A stretch of DNA of 64,000 bases from Caldimonas mangrovi (GCF_023721835.1 NZ_JAMKFE010000009.1:1-64000); one strand, 5' to 3'; numbered from the stretch's first letter, positions 16,890 through 26,446 are shown. Notes: generated by a model from the sequence alone, not told the origin. Numbers and translations are program-made.

Positions 16890-17735
16890 ATGTCTGCCGC
16901 TTTGCCCTCCGAAGACCATCTGCGCATGGGCGATCCCGTGCAGGCGCTGAAAGCCCTGCAGGACGAAGTGCGCGCCAAGCCCGCCGATGCCAAGAAGCGC
17001 ATCTTCCTGTTCCAGCTGCTGTGCGTGCTGGGGCAATGGGAGCGGGCCCTCAACCAATTGAATGTGGCCGCGACGCTCGACGTTGCGGCGCTGGCGATGG
17101 CGCAGACCTATCGCGAGGCGATCCAGTGCGAACTGTTGCGCGCCGAGGTATTTGCCGGGCGCAAGGTGCCGATGCTGTTCGGCCAGCCCGAGCCGTGGAT
17201 CGCGCTGCTGATCGAGGCCCTGCTGCGCGAAGGCCAGGGTGCGGCTTCGGAAGCGCGCAGCTTGCGCGACCAGGCGTTCGAGCAGGCGCCGGCCGGCACC
17301 GGCCGACTCGGCGGCCAGCCTTTCGAATGGATCGCCGATGCCGACATGCGCCTGGGGCCGGTGCTCGAGGTCATCATCAACGGCAAGTATTACTGGGTGC
17401 CGTTCGCACGCCTGGCCAAGCTGACCGTCGAGGAACCGGAAGACCTGCGTGACGCCGTGTGGATGCCGGCGCACCTGCAGTTCGAGAACGGCGGTGAAAC
17501 CGTCGGCCTGATCCCGACGCGTTATCCCGGCAGCGAGGCCAGCGGCGACGGCCTGGTGGCCCTGTCGCGCAAGACCACGTGGAGCGAGCCTTCACAAGGT
17601 TTTTATGTCGGCCTGGGTCAGCGGGTGCTGACCATCGACACCGGTGACGTCTCGCTGATGGATGTGCGCACCATCGAATGGGACCCCGCGCCGCCGTCGG
17701 AAGACGACGCCGGCGACGATGCGAGCGCCGGGTAA
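16890..17735 (+). CDS. tagJ: T6SS accessory protein TagJ (ImpE family)
   Basis: A 281-residue protein of the ImpE family. The N-terminal half is helical and TPR-like (DHLRMGDPVQALKALQDEVR; KKRIFLFQLLCVLGQWERAL). The C-terminal half is the ImpE domain (FEWIADADMRLGPVLEVIIN; YYWVPFARLAKLTVEEPEDL). In Pseudomonas TagJ binds the TssB N-terminus and ClpV and is thought to assist sheath recycling. The start is the ATG at 16890 with AGGAG nine bases upstream. An in-frame ATG at 16776 would add a 38-residue extension over the hairpin region and is unlikely. It is followed directly by tssE. Confidence 0.9.
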   Translation: MSAALPSEDHLRMGDPVQALKALQDEVRAKPADAKKRIFLFQLLCVLGQWERALNQLNVAATLDVAALAMAQTYREAIQCELLRAEVFAGRKVPMLFGQPEPWIALLIEALLREGQGAASEARSLRDQAFEQAPAGTGRLGGQPFEWIADADMRLGPVLEVIINGKYYWVPFARLAKLTVEEPEDLRDAVWMPAHLQFENGGETVGLIPTRYPGSEASGDGLVALSRKTTWSEPSQGFYVGLGQRVLTIDTGDVSLMDVRTIEWDPAPPSEDDAGDDASAG

Positions 17736-17738
17736 AGC

Positions 17739-18245
17739 GTGGCCGAACTGACGCCCCAGGAGCGCCTGCAGCCGGCCCTGCTCGACCGGCTGATGGACGA
17801 CGACCCGTCGAAGACCGCCGAGACGCGCGAGCAGCGCGTGCTCAGCAAGAACAAGCTGCGCGAGGCGGTGCTGCGTGACCTGGCCTGGCTGTTCAACACC
17901 ACCAAGCTGTCCGGCCACGTCGAATGGGACAGCCTGCCGTACGCGAGCCGGTCCGTCATTAACTTCGGCCTGCCAGCGCTGTCCGGGGAGACCGCCTCCA
18001 CGCTCGACGTCGTCAATCTCGAGGCTGAGGTCAAGCGTGCGATTCTCGACTTCGAGCCGCGCATCATGGCCTCGACGCTGAAGGTCGAGGCGATCGTCTC
18101 CGAACTGCAGATGGACCACCACAACGTCGTGAGCCTGCGCATCTCGGGCAACCTGTGGGCACAACCGGTGCCGTTCGAGCTGCTGCTGCGCACCGAGGTC
18201 GATCTGGAAACCGGGCAGGTCGAGATCCAGGAACTGAAGGGCTGA
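17739..18245 (+). CDS. tssE: T6SS baseplate protein TssE (gp25-like)
   Basis: A 168-residue gp25/lysozyme-like wedge protein. The diagnostic EPR motif is present in 'AILDFEPRIMASTLKVEA', and the N-terminal 'RLQPALLDRLMDDDP' and 'VLRDLAWLFNTTK' match TssE. It nucleates the sheath at the baseplate with TssF and TssG. The start is GTG at 17739, three bases after the tagJ stop; no ATG fits the family N-terminus, so translation is probably coupled. Confidence 0.94.
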   Translation: MAELTPQERLQPALLDRLMDDDPSKTAETREQRVLSKNKLREAVLRDLAWLFNTTKLSGHVEWDSLPYASRSVINFGLPALSGETASTLDVVNLEAEVKRAILDFEPRIMASTLKVEAIVSELQMDHHNVVSLRISGNLWAQPVPFELLLRTEVDLETGQVEIQELKG

Positions 18246-18253
18246 GCTCACCG

Positions 18254-20128
18254 ATGGATCCCCGCCTGCTTCGCTACTACAACCAGGAACTCCAGCATCT
18301 GCGCGAAATGGGCGCCGAGTTCGGGAAGTCCTTCCCGAAGATCGCTGCGCGACTCGGCATCGACGGCATCGAGGTCGCCGACCCCTATGTCGAGCGCCTG
18401 CTCGAAGGCTTCGCCTTCCTCGCGTCGCGGGTGCAGTTGAAGATCGACGCCGAGTTTCCGCGCTTCACGCAGCGCTTGCTCGAGATCGTCTACCCGAATT
18501 ACCTGGCGCCGATGCCGGCCATGCTGATGGCGCAGTTCCGGCCCGACCTGAACGACGGCAACCTGGCGCGCGGCTTCAAGATCGCACGCAGCAGCATGAT
18601 GCGCAGCCAGCTCGGCAAGGGCGACGAAACGCCGTGCCAGTTCCGTACCGCGCAGGACGTCACGCTGTGGCCCATCGAGGTCGTCTCGGCGTCGTACTTC
18701 TCGTACGCGCCCGACCTGCCGCTCAACCAGCTGCCGATCGGCCGCCGCGTGAAAGGCGGCGTGCGGTTGAAGCTGCGCTCCACGGCCGGACTCAACTTCC
18801 ACCAGCTCGCACTCGACAAGCTGCGCGTCCACCTTGCAGGCGGCGACGAGGTGGCCTACAAGCTCTACGAGCTGTTGCTCGGCAGTGCGCTCGGTGTGCT
18901 GGTGGTGCCGCCGCAGCGACCGATTCCGTGGCAGCAGTTCCTGGGGCCCGACAGCGTCGCACCCGTGGGCTTCAGCGACGAAGAGGCCCTGCTGCCGGTC
19001 GGCCTGCGCAACTTCCAGGGCTATCGGCTGCTGCAGGAGTACTACGCTTTCCCGCAGCGCTTCCTGATGTTCGATGTCGACGGGCTGCGCCCCGCGCTAC
19101 AGCGCCACACGGGCAACGAGATCGAGATCGTGGTGCTGCTGGAACGCGGTGACGCGACGCTGGAGAACGTCGTCGACGCCGGCAACTTCGCGTTGAACTG
19201 CTCACCGGCCATCAACCTGTTCGAGCGCCGCTGCGACCGCATTCACATCAGCGACAACCATCACGACTATCACGTGGTGCCCGACCGCACCAAGCCGATG
19301 GATTTCGAGGTCTACGACGTCACGGCGGTCACCGGCTACGGTGTGGGCGCCGACAGCGAGCACCGCTTCCTGCCGTTTTATGCCGCCTTCCATCAGGAAG
19401 GGCACGGCCATGGGGCCTACTACAGCCTGCAGCGCGAGCCGCGGCTGCTGTCGGCCGAGCAGAAGCGCCGCGGCGCACGTTCCAGCTACGTCGGCAGCGA
19501 GGTCTACGTCTCACTGGTCGACCCCAAGGAGGCGCCTTTCAGCGAAGACCTGCGCCAGCTCGCCGTGACCGCGTTGTGCACCAACCGCGACCTGCCGCTG
19601 CACATGCCGCTGGGCCTGGGCAAGACCGACTTCGTGCTCGATATGGCGGCGCCGGTCGAATCGGTGCGTGTGGTCAAGGGGCCCTCGAGGCCGTACTCGG
19701 CGATCCGCGACGGCTCGGCCAGCTGGAAGTTCATCAACCAGCTGTCGCTGAACTACCTCTCGCTGCTGGACACCGACGAGCGTGAGGGCGCCGCTGCCTT
19801 GCGCGACCTGCTGGTGCTGTACGCGCAAAGCGCCGACGCCAGCCTCGTGAAGCAGATCGACGGGCTGCGCTCGGTGCGCACCCAACCGACCGTGCGCCGC
19901 TTTCCGGTGCCGGGGCCGATAGCGTTCGCCCGCGGCATCGAAATCGAACTCGAAGTCGACGAGTTCGCCTTCCAGGGCGCCAGTGCCTTCCTGTTCGGTG
20001 CGGTGCTCGCGAGCTTCTTCTCGCGCTACGTGTCGATCAATTCCTTCGTCGAAACCTCGTTGCGCTCCAGTGGTCGCGGCGAGTTGATGCGCTGGGTGCC
20101 GAGATGCGGAAGCCGGGCGATCCTGTGA
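18254..20128 (+). CDS. tssF: T6SS baseplate protein TssF (ImpG/VasA)
   Basis: A 624-residue protein beginning MDPRLLRYYNQELQHLREMG, the invariant TssF start, followed by EFGKSFPKIAARLG and DPYVERLLEGFAFLASRVQL. TssF2-TssG forms the baseplate wedge core that binds TssK and TssE. I use the ATG at 18254, eight bases after tssE. The 3' end overlaps tssG by 25 bases in another frame, a close packing often seen for this pair. Confidence 0.96.
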   Translation: MDPRLLRYYNQELQHLREMGAEFGKSFPKIAARLGIDGIEVADPYVERLLEGFAFLASRVQLKIDAEFPRFTQRLLEIVYPNYLAPMPAMLMAQFRPDLNDGNLARGFKIARSSMMRSQLGKGDETPCQFRTAQDVTLWPIEVVSASYFSYAPDLPLNQLPIGRRVKGGVRLKLRSTAGLNFHQLALDKLRVHLAGGDEVAYKLYELLLGSALGVLVVPPQRPIPWQQFLGPDSVAPVGFSDEEALLPVGLRNFQGYRLLQEYYAFPQRFLMFDVDGLRPALQRHTGNEIEIVVLLERGDATLENVVDAGNFALNCSPAINLFERRCDRIHISDNHHDYHVVPDRTKPMDFEVYDVTAVTGYGVGADSEHRFLPFYAAFHQEGHGHGAYYSLQREPRLLSAEQKRRGARSSYVGSEVYVSLVDPKEAPFSEDLRQLAVTALCTNRDLPLHMPLGLGKTDFVLDMAAPVESVRVVKGPSRPYSAIRDGSASWKFINQLSLNYLSLLDTDEREGAAALRDLLVLYAQSADASLVKQIDGLRSVRTQPTVRRFPVPGPIAFARGIEIELEVDEFAFQGASAFLFGAVLASFFSRYVSINSFVETSLRSSGRGELMRWVPRCGSRAIL

Positions 20129-21195
20129 AGCTCTGGCAGTCGCTCGCGCACGAGCCGTATCGCCACGACTTCTTCTGGGCGATGCGGCGCATCGAGTGCC
20201 ACTTCCGCGACAAGCCGCGACTCGGCACGGCATTGCGGCCGATCGACGAGCCACTGCGCCTGGGCCAGGAACCGGCACTCGATTTCGCCCCGGCGTCGCT
20301 GTCCGGCTTCAAGCTGCCGACGGCCCAATCGCCGGCACGCATGGAAGTGCGCTTTTTCGGGCTGTTCGGGCCCAACGGGCCGCTACCGCTGCACCTGACC
20401 GACCATGCGCGCGAACGCATCCTGCACCATGGCGACCGCAGCTTCGCGCGCTTTGCCGACGTGTTTCATCACCGCTTGCTGCTGCTGTTCTACCGGGCGT
20501 GGGCCCAGGCGCAGCCGACCGTGGGGCTGGACCGCCCGGAAGACGATCGTTTCTCCAGCTACGTCGGCTCGCTGTTCGGCCTGGGCACGTCCCCGTTGCG
20601 CCGTCGCGATGCGCTGCCTGACAACGCCAAGCTGCACCATGCCGGTCTGCTGGTGCGGCAGACGCGCAATGCGGATGGCCTGGAGGCGCTGCTGCAGGGC
20701 TACTTCGGCATCCGCGCCCGCGTTGAACCCTTCGTCGGCCACTGGATGGCATTGCCGACCCGACAGCGCACGCGGTTGCAACGCGAACCCCATGCCGGCA
20801 AACAGCTCGGCGTGGGCGCCGTGTTGGGCAAGCGCGTGTGGGACCGCCAGCACAAGTTCCGCATCCACTTCGGCCCGCTGACGTTCGAGCAGTATCTCGA
20901 CTTTCTGCCGCAGGGCCGCGCCCTCGAGCCGCTGACCGCGGCGGTGCGCCAGTACATCGGCTTCGAACTCGACTGGGACGTGCGCCTCGTGTTGCGCGCC
21001 GTCGAGGTGCCTCGCGCGCGGCTCGGTCGCCACAGTCGCCTGGGCTGGACGTCCTGGGCCGGCAAGCGGCGCGACGACAGCGACGCGCAAGCGCTGACGA
21101 TCAACCCTGAACACATGCGGCGCATGTGCCGCACGGCGGCCCCCGCGGCCGCCGCAAACGACGTGGGTGCCGCGGCTGCCGCCGTGGCGGCCTGA
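20104..21195 (+). CDS. tssG: T6SS baseplate protein TssG (ImpH/VasB)
   Basis: A 363-residue protein with the conserved N-terminus LWQSLAHEPYRHDFFWAMRR, then EVRFFGLFGPNGPLPLHLT and the late LTFEQYLDFLPQGRALEPL block. It binds TssF and TssK in the wedge. It starts inside the end of tssF, so coupled translation is expected. The last 35 residues are Ala-rich (AAPAAAANDVGAAAAAVAA) and not conserved; this tail may be a lineage extension. Confidence 0.95.
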   Translation: MRKPGDPVKLWQSLAHEPYRHDFFWAMRRIECHFRDKPRLGTALRPIDEPLRLGQEPALDFAPASLSGFKLPTAQSPARMEVRFFGLFGPNGPLPLHLTDHARERILHHGDRSFARFADVFHHRLLLLFYRAWAQAQPTVGLDRPEDDRFSSYVGSLFGLGTSPLRRRDALPDNAKLHHAGLLVRQTRNADGLEALLQGYFGIRARVEPFVGHWMALPTRQRTRLQREPHAGKQLGVGAVLGKRVWDRQHKFRIHFGPLTFEQYLDFLPQGRALEPLTAAVRQYIGFELDWDVRLVLRAVEVPRARLGRHSRLGWTSWAGKRRDDSDAQALTINPEHMRRMCRTAAPAAAANDVGAAAAAVAA

Positions 21196-21215
21196 AAGAC
21201 CGCAAGGAGAGAACC

Positions 21216-23930
21216 ATGAGTGAAATCAGCCGCGTGGCTTTGTTCGGCAAGCTCAACAGCGTGGCCTACAAGGCCGTCGAGGGTGCCACTGTCTTCTGCA
21301 AACTGCGGGGCAACCCGTACGTCGAGCTGGAGCATTGGGTCGCGCAGATCGTGCAGGCGCAGGACAGCGACTGGCACCGCATCATCCAGCACTACGCACT
21401 CGACGTGTCGGTGCTGGCCAAGGACATCACCGCGGCGCTCGATCGCCTGCCGCGCGGCGCGACGTCCATCTCAGACCTGTCGGACCACATCACGAACGCG
21501 GTGGAGCGCGGCTGGGTATACGGCTCGCTCAAATACGGCGAGTCCCAGGTGCGCACCGGCCACATCCTGGTCGGCCTGCTGAAGACCTCCTTCCTGCGCA
21601 ACGCGTTGCTGGCGATCTCGCGCCAGTTCGAGCGCATCCGCCCGGACGACCTGACCGAGGACTTCGAGAAGATCGTCGCCGGCTCGCCGGAAGACGGCCT
21701 CGCGCCGACCGACGGATCGTCGATGGCCGGCGCGACGCCGGGTGAGGCCAGCGGTGCGATGCCCGCTGCGCAGATGGGCAAGCAGGAGGCCCTGAAACGC
21801 TACACGGTCGACCTGACCGAGCAGGCCCGCTCGGGCAAGATGGACCCGATCGTCGGCCGCGACGACGAGATCCGCCAGGTGGTCGACATCCTGATGCGTC
21901 GCCGCCAGAACAATCCCATCCTGGTCGGCGAGGCCGGCGTCGGCAAGACGGCCGTGGTCGAGGGCTTTGCGCAGCGCATCGTGCGCGGTGACGTGCCGCC
22001 GGCCCTGAAGGACGTGGAGCTGCGCGCGCTCGACGTCGGCCTGCTGCAGGCCGGTGCCAGCATGAAGGGCGAGTTCGAGCAGCGCCTGCGCTCGGTGATC
22101 GAGGAGGTGCAGGCCAGCCCCAAGCCCATCATCCTGTTCGTCGACGAAACCCATACGCTGGTCGGTGCTGGCGGCCAGGCCGGCACCGGCGACGCAGCCA
22201 ACCTGCTGAAGCCGGCACTCGCGCGCGGCACGCTGCGCACCGTGGGTGCCACCACCTGGGCCGAATACAAGAAGTACATCGAGAAAGACCCGGCGCTGAC
22301 CCGTCGTTTCCAGAACGTGCAAGTCGACGAGCCGGACGAGCGGCGCGCGATCCTGATGATGCGCGGTGTCGCCTCGACCATGGAAAAGCACCACAAGGTG
22401 CAGATCCTCGACGAAGCGCTCGAAGCTTCGGTGAAGCTGTCGCACCGCTACATCCCAGCGCGTCAGTTGCCGGACAAGTCGGTCAGCCTGCTGGACACCG
22501 CCTGTGCCCGCGTCGCCGTCAGCCTGCACGCGACGCCGGCCGAGGTGGACGACAGCCAACGGCGCATCGAGTCGCTGGAAACCGAGCTCGGCATCATCTC
22601 GCGTGAACAGACCATCGGCATCGACACCGCAGCGCGCCAGGCCGAATGCCAGGCCGCGCTGGCGGCGGAGCGCGAGCGCCTCGCGGGCCTGACGCAGCGC
22701 TGGGAAGCCGAGAAAGGGCTGGTCGATCGGCTGCTGTCGCTGCGTGCCAAGCTGCGTGCCGGTGCCCAGCCGGTCGAAGGCACCGGCAGTGCACTCGAAG
22801 CCTCGGCCGAACCCGCCGCCGTCTCGCCGCTGAGCGACGCCGAGCGGGCCGGCCTGCTCGAGGAGCTGAAGTCGGTGCAGACGCAGCTGACCGAGCTGCA
22901 GGGCGAGAGCCCGCTGATCCTGCCCACGGTGGACTACCAGGCGGTCGCGAGCGTCGTCGCCGACTGGACCGGCATCCCGGTCGGCCGCATGGCGCGCAAC
23001 GAAATCGAGACGGTGCTGAACCTGCCGAAGATGCTCGGCCAGCGCGTGATCGGGCAGGACCACGCGATGGAGATGATCGCCAAGCGCATCCAGACCACCC
23101 GCGCCGGCCTCGACAATCCGAACAAGCCGATCGGCGTGTTCATGCTGGCCGGCACGTCCGGCGTCGGCAAGACCGAGACCGCGCTGGCGTTGGCCGAGGC
23201 GCTGTATGGCGGTGAGCAGAACCTGGTCACGATCAACATGAGCGAGTTCCAGGAGGCGCACACCGTCTCGACGCTGAAGGGCGCCCCTCCGGGCTACGTC
23301 GGCTACGGCGAGGGCGGCGTGCTGACCGAAGCGGTGCGGCGCAAGCCCTACAGCGTGGTGTTGCTCGACGAGGTCGAGAAGGCCCACCCTGATGTGCACG
23401 AGATGTTCTTCCAGGTGTTCGACAAGGGCTTCATGGAAGACGGTGAAGGCCGCTTCATCGACTTCAAGAACACGCTGATCCTGCTGACCACCAATGCCGG
23501 CACCGACCTGATTGCGGGCATGTGCAAGGACCCTGACCTGATGCCTGAACCCGAAGGGCTGGCGAAGGCGTTGCGCGAGCCGTTGCTGAAGATCTTCCCA
23601 CCTGCGTTGCTGGGCCGGCTGGTGACGATTCCGTACTACCCGTTGTCCGACGAGATGCTGGGCCGCATCGTCAAGCTGCAGCTCGGGCGCATCAAGAAGC
23701 GCATCGAGGAACGCCACAAGGTGCCGTTCGACTACAGCGACGACGTGATCGAGCTGGTGGTCTCGCGTTGCACCGAAAGCGAATCCGGCGGCCGCATGAT
23801 CGACGCCATTCTGACCAACACCATGCTGCCCGACCTGTCGCGCGAGTTCCTGAACGCGATGATGGAAGGCCGGCAGATGTCGCAGGTCAAGGTGTCGGTC
23901 CAAGACGGCCAGTTCGCCTACAGCTTCTGA
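21216..23930 (+). CDS. tssH: T6SS sheath-recycling ATPase ClpV (TssH)
   Basis: A 904-residue AAA+ disaggregase that pulls apart contracted TssB/TssC sheath. It has an N-terminal Clp-N double repeat (about 1-150), a first ATPase module with GEAGVGKT (about 238-245) and VDETHTLVGAGG, a ClpB-type coiled middle domain (about 400-530), and a second module with GTSGVGKT (about 646-653) and LLDEVEKAHPDV. Both Walker A sites are intact. The ATG at 21216 has AAGGAGA just upstream. The N-terminal RVALFGKLNSVAYKAVEGAT is typical of ClpV and separates it from the general chaperone ClpB. Confidence 0.96.
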   Translation: MSEISRVALFGKLNSVAYKAVEGATVFCKLRGNPYVELEHWVAQIVQAQDSDWHRIIQHYALDVSVLAKDITAALDRLPRGATSISDLSDHITNAVERGWVYGSLKYGESQVRTGHILVGLLKTSFLRNALLAISRQFERIRPDDLTEDFEKIVAGSPEDGLAPTDGSSMAGATPGEASGAMPAAQMGKQEALKRYTVDLTEQARSGKMDPIVGRDDEIRQVVDILMRRRQNNPILVGEAGVGKTAVVEGFAQRIVRGDVPPALKDVELRALDVGLLQAGASMKGEFEQRLRSVIEEVQASPKPIILFVDETHTLVGAGGQAGTGDAANLLKPALARGTLRTVGATTWAEYKKYIEKDPALTRRFQNVQVDEPDERRAILMMRGVASTMEKHHKVQILDEALEASVKLSHRYIPARQLPDKSVSLLDTACARVAVSLHATPAEVDDSQRRIESLETELGIISREQTIGIDTAARQAECQAALAAERERLAGLTQRWEAEKGLVDRLLSLRAKLRAGAQPVEGTGSALEASAEPAAVSPLSDAERAGLLEELKSVQTQLTELQGESPLILPTVDYQAVASVVADWTGIPVGRMARNEIETVLNLPKMLGQRVIGQDHAMEMIAKRIQTTRAGLDNPNKPIGVFMLAGTSGVGKTETALALAEALYGGEQNLVTINMSEFQEAHTVSTLKGAPPGYVGYGEGGVLTEAVRRKPYSVVLLDEVEKAHPDVHEMFFQVFDKGFMEDGEGRFIDFKNTLILLTTNAGTDLIAGMCKDPDLMPEPEGLAKALREPLLKIFPPALLGRLVTIPYYPLSDEMLGRIVKLQLGRIKKRIEERHKVPFDYSDDVIELVVSRCTESESGGRMIDAILTNTMLPDLSREFLNAMMEGRQMSQVKVSVQDGQFAYSF

Positions 23931-23948
23931 GGGGAGCCAATGATCGTC

Positions 23949-23974
23949 GGCGACAGGGGCACACCCTGTTCGCC
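23949..23974 (+). other. Hairpin after tssH
   Basis: GGCGACAGGG can pair with CCCTGTTCGCC (one bulged T) around a five-base loop, in the 90-base gap between tssH and the next gene. No T-run follows. It may separate the core operon from the downstream accessory genes or protect the tssH 3' end. Confidence 0.45.
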
Positions 23975-24020
23975 TGACGTCGCAGGTCCGCGCTAGAGAC
24001 CAACGTACCGAGGAGGGGCG

Positions 24021-25031
24021 ATGCCCGCATTGAGCCGAGAGGAATTCATCGCTTTGGGTGAGATCGCCAAGGCGCGCAGGTCGTTGCTGGTGAACATGTT
24101 CACCGGCACGCAGCTGAAGTTCGGCGTGGTGTCGTCGCTGGAATCGGGCAAGAGCCTGCTGTCGACCGGCAAGAAGCTGCGCAGCAATGCCGGCAAGCTG
24201 GCGTCCGGCGGCAAGGAGGCAGCCAAAGGGCTGCCGTCGCTGCCGGGCATGCACAAGCTGGTCGAGGACTTTATCCTCGAGTGCGCGGACGTCAACAACA
24301 TCAGCGATATCGTCGCCGCGGTCACCTCCGAGGCGCTCAAGGACCTGATCGCCGAGGTGACACCGGTGCTGGGCGTGGTCGCCAGCGGCGTCAAGCTGGC
24401 GAAGGCGAGCAAGGCGGTGGCGGAAGACGGCTACCACCTCTACAAGTGCAATGACTACAAGAAGGGTTTCCTGCGCGGTGACCCGCTGGCAGCCGCCGAG
24501 GCGGTGCAGAGCATCATCCGGCGCGACCTCGGCAAACACTCGGTGCAACTGGCACAGCAGGCGACTGCGACCGGTGCGAAGATCGCCGGGCTGTTCGCCG
24601 ACCTGGGCACGGGAACGACGGCCGGCATCGGCATCGCGAACGCGCTTGCGAGCCTGGGCCTGCAACTCTACGGCCTGGGCCTGGACATCAAGGACATGCG
24701 TGCCGGCAACAAGCGCTTGCTGACTCCCGACACGCTCGACCTCACCGTGTTCGAGGAGTCGCCCATCCTCGGTTGCTACCTCATCACCTGCGCAGACACG
24801 TCGTCGGTTGCCAATTTCTTTGTCGCCGACATCGGCCTGCCGGGCTGGATGGACAAGGTCGAGCAACTGAAGAAAAAGCAGATGGACCCGCTGCTGAAGA
24901 TCGCGACGAAGGACATCAACGCATCGCGCCTGCAGCTCGAAGGGCTGTCGTCGAACAAGGGCACCCATGCGAAGAAGGACTTCTTCGCACGTATCAAGAG
25001 CAAGGCCGTGAAGCGGCTCGGCCTGGCCTGA
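24021..25031 (+). CDS. Unknown T6SS-associated protein with Ala/Gly-rich hydrophobic segments
   Basis: A 336-residue protein I do not recognise. The N-terminal third is basic and Ser/Gly/Lys-rich (GKSLLSTGKKLRSNAGKLAS). Two hydrophobic segments follow: residues about 106-126 (ALKDLIAEVTPVLGVVASGV) and about 183-224, a glycine-patterned stretch (GLFADLGTGTTAGIGIANAL, continuing ASLGLQLYGLGL). A short CYLITCADTSS strand (251-261) precedes a Lys-rich C-terminus. There is no signal peptide. The ATG has GAGGAGG upstream. It lies between tssH and a methyltransferase gene within the T6SS transcript. It could be an effector with membrane-inserting segments or a structural accessory; no immunity gene is recognisable beside it. 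No function is assigned. Confidence 0.85.
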   Translation: MPALSREEFIALGEIAKARRSLLVNMFTGTQLKFGVVSSLESGKSLLSTGKKLRSNAGKLASGGKEAAKGLPSLPGMHKLVEDFILECADVNNISDIVAAVTSEALKDLIAEVTPVLGVVASGVKLAKASKAVAEDGYHLYKCNDYKKGFLRGDPLAAAEAVQSIIRRDLGKHSVQLAQQATATGAKIAGLFADLGTGTTAGIGIANALASLGLQLYGLGLDIKDMRAGNKRLLTPDTLDLTVFEESPILGCYLITCADTSSVANFFVADIGLPGWMDKVEQLKKKQMDPLLKIATKDINASRLQLEGLSSNKGTHAKKDFFARIKSKAVKRLGLA

Positions 25032-25043
25032 AGGTGGATGCAG

Positions 25044-26375
25044 ATGGGCAAGCGCAGTTCGCCGGCCACGTCGGCGCATCTCAGCCTCCATGACGCCCTG
25101 CGGCTGGCGGTCGAACTGCACCGCCGCGGTGCACTCGACGACGCACACACGCTGTACCGCCGGGTGCTGAAGCTTGCGCCGCGCAATGCGGACGCCAATC
25201 ACTTTCTCGGTGTGCTGCTGCACCAGAAGGGCCGCAGCGAAGAGGCCTGGCCGCTGATCGAGCGCTCGCTGGCGCTCAACGGCAAGCTGGCCGACTGGCA
25301 CAGCAACGCCGGCAACGTGCTGCTCGAGATGGGGCGGCTCGACGATGCCGCGCGGGCCTACGAGCACAGTGCCGAACTCGCACCGGAGCGGGCCGACATC
25401 CACAACAACATCGGCGTGCTGCAGCGTGCCCGCAAGTGCAGCGGCGAGGCCGAGGCCGCCTACCGGCGTGCGATCGAGCTGAATCCGCAGTTCGCCGACG
25501 CTTACAACAACCTCGGCAACCTGCTGTCCGACCGGGGCCAGGTGCCCGAGGCGCTGGACCTCTACCGCGAAGCACTGAAGCTCAAGCCCGGCCACCCGGG
25601 CGCGCGCAAGATGCTCGGCATCGGCTACTACGCGCAAGGGCTGATCGACAAGGCCGCCGAGGTCTATCGCGAATGGCTCGAAGAGGAGCCCGACAACCCG
25701 GTCGCGCAACACTACCTGGCTGCCTGTTCGGGCGAGCAGGTGCCCGAGCGGGCGTCCGACGCGTATGTGGAGGACACCTTCGACCGCTTTGCCAACAGCT
25801 TCGACGCCAAGCTGGCGCGCCTGAGCTACCGCGCGCCGCAACTGATCGGCGAGGCGGTCGCACGCGTCTGTGGCGAGCCTGCGAAGTCGCTGGCTGTGCT
25901 CGATGCCGGCTGCGGCACCGGCCTGTGCGGGCCGCTGCTGGCGCCCTATGCCTCACGGCTCGAAGGCGTCGACCTGTCGGCTCAAATGCTCGCCAAGGCC
26001 GAGCCACGCGGTGTCTACGACCGCTTGGTGAAAGCGGAACTGACCGCCTTCATCGAGCAGGCGCCGTCAGCCTACGACCTGATCGTCTCGGCCGACACCC
26101 TGTGCTATTTCGGCGACCTGGCGGCCGTGAGCGCCGCGGCGCACGCGGCGCTGCGTCCTCACGGCACGCTGGTGTTCACCGTCGAGGCGCTCGCCGGCGA
26201 AAAAGTCAGCGAGGGCTTTCACCTGAACCCGCACGGCCGCTACAGTCATGCGCGGGATTACGTGCGCCGGGTGCTGCAGCAGGCCGGCTTCGAGGTGCTG
26301 GCGATCGAGGCCGAGCCGCTGCGCAATGAGAACGGCAAGCCGGTCGACGGCTGGGTGGTGGCCGCTCGTAGTTAG
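25044..26375 (+). CDS. TPR-repeat protein fused to a SAM-dependent methyltransferase
   Basis: A 443-residue two-part protein. Residues about 10-230 hold five to six tetratricopeptide repeats (ALDDAHTLYRRVLKLAPRNA; ADIHNNIGVLQRARKCSGEA; EALDLYREALKLKPGHPGAR). Residues about 240-443 form a class I methyltransferase with motif I LDAGCGTGLCG (about 286-296) and a following acidic post-motif (EGVDLS). The TPR part probably recruits a protein substrate for methylation. AAGGTGG at 25031-25037 sits six bases before the ATG at 25044, so I prefer it over the ATG at 25038. It is inside the T6SS cluster, so a T6SS component is the natural target, but that is inference. Confidence 0.88.
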   Translation: MGKRSSPATSAHLSLHDALRLAVELHRRGALDDAHTLYRRVLKLAPRNADANHFLGVLLHQKGRSEEAWPLIERSLALNGKLADWHSNAGNVLLEMGRLDDAARAYEHSAELAPERADIHNNIGVLQRARKCSGEAEAAYRRAIELNPQFADAYNNLGNLLSDRGQVPEALDLYREALKLKPGHPGARKMLGIGYYAQGLIDKAAEVYREWLEEEPDNPVAQHYLAACSGEQVPERASDAYVEDTFDRFANSFDAKLARLSYRAPQLIGEAVARVCGEPAKSLAVLDAGCGTGLCGPLLAPYASRLEGVDLSAQMLAKAEPRGVYDRLVKAELTAFIEQAPSAYDLIVSADTLCYFGDLAAVSAAAHAALRPHGTLVFTVEALAGEKVSEGFHLNPHGRYSHARDYVRRVLQQAGFEVLAIEAEPLRNENGKPVDGWVVAARS

Positions 26376-26446
26376 GGATGGAGGCGCGCAGCCCGGATCG
26401 GGACAATGCAGCGCACCAAGGTTGCCGCAAGATGGAGAGGTAGGCT

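Noticed and set aside
21471-25841. A 1456-codon open frame on the minus strand
   Set aside because: It lies opposite tssH, the unknown gene and the TPR-methyltransferase. Its translation is His/Gln/Leu/Arg-rich with no domain, as expected for the antisense of high-GC coding sequence.
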